A stretch of DNA of 64,000 bases from CAVTYH01 sp963773875 (GTDB lineage: Bacteria; Planctomycetota; Planctomycetia; Pirellulales; JADZDJ01). This document shows, one piece after another, positions 60,265 to 64,000 of this stretch; position 1 is the stretch's first letter, and every line of letters begins with the position of its first letter. A program made the position numbers and the translations under genes. Location of the stretch: NCBI GenBank assembly GCA_963773875.1, contig CAVZCV010000018.1:62001-126000 (forward strand), written 5' to 3'. A model generated the notes under the pieces. It worked only from the letters and a program-made list of their open reading frames with translations, was not told the DNA's origin and ran no database searches.

Positions 60265-61077
60265 GTGAATCGCACTCTGCCAGGTTTTCGACTTTCGCTC
60301 GGCATCACGCTCGTATATCTCGGCGTGCTGCTATTCATTCCGCTAGGCGCATGCCTGCTGAAGGTTTCGCAGTTGGGACCGACTGCTTTTTGGGCCGCAG
60401 TGTGGACGCCACGCGCCAGAGCCGCTTACATGCTCACGTTCGGCGTGAGCTTCACATCGGCATTTGCGACTTCGCTGCTGGGACTGCTCATTGCCTGGGT
60501 GTTGGTGCGTTACGAATGGCCAGGCAAACGCGTGGTCGATTCGCTGGTCGATCTGCCGCTCGCGCTGCCCACCGCGGTGGCTGGTTTGGCGTATTCGGCA
60601 CTCTATGCGGGCAATGGTTGGTTCGGCCAGTTTCTGGTGCCGCTCGGAATTCACGGCACGTATTCGCGGCTGGGTATTGTGCTCGTGCTGTCGTTCATCG
60701 GCATACCTTTCGCCGTCAGAGCGGTGCAGCCGGTGCTGGAAGGCATGGAGGTCGATGCCGAAGAAGCGGCCATGCTCCTGGGCGCGAACCGCTGGCAAAC
60801 TTTTTGGCATGTGATTTTGCCGACGCTCATGCCGGCCATCATCACCGGCTTTGCGCTTTCGTTTGCTCGCGCGCTGGGCGAATACGGCTCGGTGGTGTTC
60901 GTATCGAGCAACATTCAGGGACAGACGGAAATTGCGCCGATGCTCATCGTTTCGAAGTTGGAGCAAAATTCTTACGCCGAGGCGACTGCCATTGCGCTGG
61001 TGCTATTGGCCATGTCGTTCGCCACGTTAGCGGCAATCAATTTGCTCGAGCGCAGGAGTCGCCGCCACTATGCATAA
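60265..61077 (+). CDS. cysT: Sulfate ABC transporter permease CysT
   Basis: A 270-residue permease with six membrane helices. The cytoplasmic EAA-like loop (EGMEVDAEEAAMLLGANRWQTFWHVILPTLMPAIITGFALSFARALGEYGSVVFV) contacts CysA. GTG 60265 is likely the start: the open frame upstream reads through the sbp end and the repeat. It overlaps cysW by eight bases. Confidence 0.93.
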   Translation: MNRTLPGFRLSLGITLVYLGVLLFIPLGACLLKVSQLGPTAFWAAVWTPRARAAYMLTFGVSFTSAFATSLLGLLIAWVLVRYEWPGKRVVDSLVDLPLALPTAVAGLAYSALYAGNGWFGQFLVPLGIHGTYSRLGIVLVLSFIGIPFAVRAVQPVLEGMEVDAEEAAMLLGANRWQTFWHVILPTLMPAIITGFALSFARALGEYGSVVFVSSNIQGQTEIAPMLIVSKLEQNSYAEATAIALVLLAMSFATLAAINLLERRSRRHYA

Positions 61078-62002
61078 CATGGCCGCCACACTTGGATCTG
61101 CGCACGCAAATTCCGTTGCCCGACAAGAATCGGCGGTGGTGCGCCGATCGCTAATTGGCACGGCGCTCGCGGTCGTCGGCATCTTCATCGTCGCGCCGGT
61201 GGCGCTGGTATTTTATGCGGCTTTCGAAAATGGCGTTGCTGCGTACTGGAAAGGGCTAATCAACAATCCGGCCACGCTGCATTCGATCAAACTGACACTG
61301 ATGGTCGCGCCAATCGCCGTCGTGCTGAACACGATCTTCGGCGCCGCAGCGGCGTGGCTAATCGCCCGATTTCGCTTTCCCGGGCGGACGACACTTGTTT
61401 CGATGATCGATCTGCCGTTTTCGGTTTCACCGGTGGTCGTCGGTTTGATGCTGATGCTGCTGTTCGGTCGGCTCGGTTTTCTGGGGCCAACGCTGCAAGA
61501 AGCCAACATCCGCATCGTGTTTGCCCTGCCAGGCATTGTGCTGGCCACGATGTTTGTGACGCTGCCGTTCGTTGCGCGGGAATTGATCCCGGTCATGGAA
61601 GCAATCGGCGGCGAGGAAGAGACGGCCGCCATTAGCCTCGGCGCCAACGCCTGGCAGATGTTCTGGCGCGTCACGCTGCCGAACATCAAATGGGGTTTGC
61701 TGTACGGCATCATTTTGTGCAATGCCCGGGCGATGGGCGAATTCGGCGCCGTGTACGTCGTTTCCGGCCGGGTCGAAAATCGAACCACCACGATGCCGCT
61801 GCAGGTGCAAAAACTTTTGGAGCAAGGGCACGACAGCGATGCCTTCGCGTTGGCTTCGCTGCTCACGCTCTTGGCACTCGTCACATTGGGATTGAAAGTT
61901 TGGCTGGAACGTAAAACACGGCGGCAATTACAGGAAGCCGCCAGCCGGGAGTCGGTTGGCGAAGGTGACCCGACGATCGGGAGCTTAGGACACTGGCTAT
62001 GA
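61070..62002 (+). CDS. cysW: Sulfate ABC transporter permease CysW
   Basis: A 310-residue permease with six helices: FPGRTTLVSMIDLPFSVSPVVVGLMLMLLFG and the EAA loop EAIGGEEETAAISLGANAWQMFWRVTLPNIKWGLLYGIILCNARAMGEFGAVYVVSG. It pairs with CysT. The C-terminus has an extra polar tail. Its stop overlaps the cysA start as ATGA. Confidence 0.93.
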   Translation: MHNMAATLGSAHANSVARQESAVVRRSLIGTALAVVGIFIVAPVALVFYAAFENGVAAYWKGLINNPATLHSIKLTLMVAPIAVVLNTIFGAAAAWLIARFRFPGRTTLVSMIDLPFSVSPVVVGLMLMLLFGRLGFLGPTLQEANIRIVFALPGIVLATMFVTLPFVARELIPVMEAIGGEEETAAISLGANAWQMFWRVTLPNIKWGLLYGIILCNARAMGEFGAVYVVSGRVENRTTTMPLQVQKLLEQGHDSDAFALASLLTLLALVTLGLKVWLERKTRRQLQEAASRESVGEGDPTIGSLGHWL

Positions 62003-63057
62003 GCATTACGGTTCGCCATTTAACAAAACAATTCGGCAATTTCCGCGCGGTTGACGATGTCAGCCTGGAAATTGAAGGCGGTTCGCTCGTGGCATTGCTG
62101 GGTCCCTCCGGCTCCGGCAAGACGACGCTGCTGCGAATTATCGCCGGCTTGGAAAGCGCGAATGCCGGCACCGTGGAATGCCACGGGGAAGATGTCACGC
62201 ATCGGGCCGCGCAAGAACGCAACGTCGGTTTTGTGTTTCAACATTACGCCCTGTTCCGACACATGACGGTTTTCGAGAACGTCGCGTTCGGATTGCGGGT
62301 GCGCAAAAAACCAAAACAGGAAATCGAAAAAAAGGTACGCGAGTTGCTTGGGTTGGTGCGACTTGAACGAATGGAACACCGCTACCCATCGCAGCTATCG
62401 GGCGGACAACGGCAGCGGATTGCGCTCGCCAGAGCGCTGGCGATTGAACCCAAAGTGCTGTTGCTCGATGAACCGTTTGGCGCACTGGATGCGAAAGTTC
62501 GCCAGGAGCTGCGCGGCTGGTTACGGCGGTTGCACAACGAAATTCACACCACGAGCGTGCTCGTGACTCACGATCAAGAAGAGGCGTTCGAAGTGGCCGA
62601 CCGTGTCGTGGTAATGAATCAGGGACGCATAGAACAAGTCGGCACGCCGGCGGAAGTGTTTGAACATCCGGCCAATCCGTTCGTGATGGATTTTTTAGGC
62701 AACGTGAATGTGTTTCATGGGCGCGTGGAAAGCGGTCGCGCGGTCGTCGGCAATTGGGCGATGGATTATCCCGACTATCCACATGCCAAACCGCAAGCCG
62801 CAACGTTGTACTTGCGGCCGCATGAGCTGGATATCGCGCGGTCGCAAAACGGCGTGCCGAGTTTGAAAGCCAGCGTCAAACGCATTAATCCGGCCGGCTC
62901 AGTCGCGCGGATCGGACTGAGCGGCGTCGACGGCGCCAGCGATATTCAAGTCGATTTGAGCATGGATCGCTATGCAGAATTGAAACTCAATCTGGGTGAT
63001 ACGGTCTTCGTACTGCCGAAAAAAGTGCGAGTGTTTATGCCGGATTACGTGATTTGA
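61999..63057 (+). CDS. cysA: Sulfate ABC transporter ATP-binding protein CysA
   Basis: A 352-residue ATPase. Walker A GPSGSGKTT, Q-loop FQHYALFRHM, signature LSGGQRQR, Walker B VLLLDEPFGALD and H-loop VTHDQEE are all intact. A C-terminal domain (about 240-352) resembles the TOBE-like domain of sulfate and molybdate ATPases. It drives the uptake system encoded by the three preceding genes. Confidence 0.95.
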   Translation: MSITVRHLTKQFGNFRAVDDVSLEIEGGSLVALLGPSGSGKTTLLRIIAGLESANAGTVECHGEDVTHRAAQERNVGFVFQHYALFRHMTVFENVAFGLRVRKKPKQEIEKKVRELLGLVRLERMEHRYPSQLSGGQRQRIALARALAIEPKVLLLDEPFGALDAKVRQELRGWLRRLHNEIHTTSVLVTHDQEEAFEVADRVVVMNQGRIEQVGTPAEVFEHPANPFVMDFLGNVNVFHGRVESGRAVVGNWAMDYPDYPHAKPQAATLYLRPHELDIARSQNGVPSLKASVKRINPAGSVARIGLSGVDGASDIQVDLSMDRYAELKLNLGDTVFVLPKKVRVFMPDYVI

Positions 63058-63061
63058 AGTT

Positions 63062-63170
63062 GGGGGTCTAAGTGCCTGGGTGCCTGGTGTCTGATTGTTG
63101 GATTGGACTGGTGTAGGCAATCGTACGGATTGATTAAGAGAAACGAAGATACCTAGACACCCAGACACTG
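63062..63170. repeat. Imperfect palindrome with stuttering arms after cysA
   Basis: Left arm (63070-63089) AAGTGCCTGGGTGCCTGGTG and right arm (63151-63170) ACCTAGACACCCAGACACTG are nearly complementary. The words resemble the CCTGGGTGTCT stem of ncRNA copy A. It lies between cysA and the DUF2292 gene and could act as a transcript-end hairpin. Confidence 0.6.
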
Positions 63171-63185
63171 TAACGGAGTTACCGC

Positions 63186-63386
63186 ATGTCAGAAGCCACG
63201 AAACATCGCAGCGACAACGGACACGTGTCTGCGGCCATCGACAAAGCGGATACTTCGTCGTCCGACATGGCCCTCGACCATATCCGCGATGCTCTGCGCG
63301 GCCTGCGCTACGGAAACGTTTCGATCGTCGTGCAAGACGGAGTTGTCGTGCAGATAGAACGAACGGAGAAACGGCGGTTGCGCTAA
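63186..63386 (+). CDS. DUF2292 small protein (YezD-like)
   Basis: A 66-residue protein: a variable polar start then IRDALRGLRYGNVSIVVQDGVVVQIERTEKRRL, the DUF2292 core, a short basic beta-rich domain. Family members are often encoded near sulfate uptake and assimilation genes, as here, 128 bases after cysA. The molecular role is unknown. Confidence 0.85.
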   Translation: MSEATKHRSDNGHVSAAIDKADTSSSDMALDHIRDALRGLRYGNVSIVVQDGVVVQIERTEKRRLR

Positions 63387-63843
63387 CGCACCGTGATTCA
63401 CAAGCCGTGATATACGACGGCACGCAAGTTGCAATTAACCGCGAACCAAAACCCAAACCCGACACTCGTTACTTTAAAGCTGACTCGCCACGGCGAGAGG
63501 CACTTTCTGAAACTTTGTTTGACGCTGGCTGACTGGCTCGACCAGAGGCGCGTTCGAGACTCGAAAAAAAAAATGCGCCGTAGCCTCGTCATCTTCTGCT
63601 CCTGTTGTTGACGCAATTTTTGCGTAGAGCGTTTTCAACTTTCTGCCACGCCTGATTCCAACGTTTGGGATCGAGCTGCAGCTGTTCGCCTGATTTTCTG
63701 TTTCCCACTACATCACGAATCAAAGTTCAGTAACTCAATCAAGGATCTTATCAATGAAAAGTCACTGGAATGTGTGGACCGTCCTGTATTCGAACTCGCC
63801 GTTTGCAGATTTGTTGTCTCATTCTTTTAGGAGGCCCAGAGTC
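63387..63843 (+). other. Intergenic region before the DUF1559 gene
   Basis: About 460 bases without a supported gene. It contains an A9 run near 63564 and ends in AGGAGG (63829-63834), a strong ribosome-binding site for the next gene. No other structure recognised. Confidence 0.5.
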
Positions 63844-64000
63844 ATGAGAAGGAAGCTCGCCTTGGATGGTCGCCGCGGTTTTACGCTCGTCGAGTTGTTA
63901 GTTGTAATTGCCATTATTGGCGTGCTCGTCGCGCTCTTGTTGCCGGCCGTGCAATCGGCGCGGGAAGCGGCCCGGCGAACAGCGTGCGAAAACACACTGA
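63844..64000 (+). CDS. DUF1559 prepilin-like protein, 5' end only
   Basis: The first 52 residues of a gene running off the window. RRGFTLVELLVVIAIIGVLVALLLPAVQSAREAARR is a type IV pilin-like cleavage and helix motif followed by the DUF1559 signature; DUF1559 proteins are extremely numerous in planctomycetes. AGGAGG lies nine bases before the ATG. Probably exported and processed like a pseudopilin; function unknown. Confidence 0.93.
   Translation, partial: MRRKLALDGRRGFTLVELLVVIAIIGVLVALLLPAVQSAREAARRTACENTL

Overview
The window looks like a piece of a planctomycete chromosome, most likely order Pirellulales. The evidence is a DUF1552 / cytochrome-c-DUF1592 gene pair, a DUF1559 prepilin-like protein at the right edge, a PEP-CTERM protein, many small secreted planctomycete-type hypotheticals, and a 23S-5S rRNA unit with no 16S beside it. 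No phage, integrase, transposase, CRISPR array or tRNA gene was recognised.

Layout. 1-4361 (+): end of an NADP-type aldehyde dehydrogenase, two SGNH/CE12-type pectin acetylesterases and a GH51 arabinofuranosidase. 4373-16402 continues the plant-polymer theme with an SMP-30/gluconolactonase, the DUF1552-DUF1592 pair, a GH31 glycosidase, a CE15 glucuronoyl esterase and a hexuronate-type MFS transporter. 16399-33866 is mostly housekeeping: a duplicated HEXXH protein, an isopropylmalate-type dehydrogenase, HNH endonuclease, uvrA, a Gfo/Idh/MocA oxidoreductase, a PSP1/RicT protein, groES, an RlmM-like rRNA methyltransferase, birA, a fatty-acid desaturase and ggt. 34043-37676 (-) holds 5S and 23S rRNA; the 23S gene carries a 429-nt group I intron in the peptidyl-transferase centre. 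38580-39854 is a decayed sigma-factor / LolA-like locus. 40032-46206 (-) is rplU-rne-DUF2344-ptsI-ptsH-ptsN-hpf, a PTS phosphorelay without any sugar permease. 46424-48903 is an ECF sigma / anti-sigma operon. 49176-57181 holds envelope proteins, a HigBA-type toxin-antitoxin pair and a YgiQ radical-SAM gene. 57195-63386 is a sigma-54 activator facing a complete sulfate ABC operon and a DUF2292 gene.

Novel or striking items. (1) The group I intron sits between the equivalents of E. coli U2500 and C2501, with P1 (U.G at the splice site), P10, a terminal G and an S-like element visible. (2) Two related intergenic elements (minus strand, about 13228-12843 and 52804-52400) each have a -35/-10 promoter with a 17-nt spacer, a boxA-like TCTTTGACAA and two long stems with compensatory changes: probably an undescribed non-coding RNA family. 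The same boxA-like word lies in the 23S leader. (3) At least nine genes are broken by 1-2 nt indels, and nine breaks sit on or beside a GCGC site, which suggests systematic read error at a modified motif rather than true pseudogenes. (4) A family of intergenic imperfect palindromes with stuttering arms is present, and a related palindrome is carried in frame inside ygiQ.

Reading the genes together: this bacterium is equipped to attack arabinose- and glucuronate-decorated xylan and pectin, and to import sulfate, probably under sigma-54 control. Gene starts were chosen from ribosome-binding sites, signal peptides and overlaps. All family assignments come from reading motifs, without database searches.
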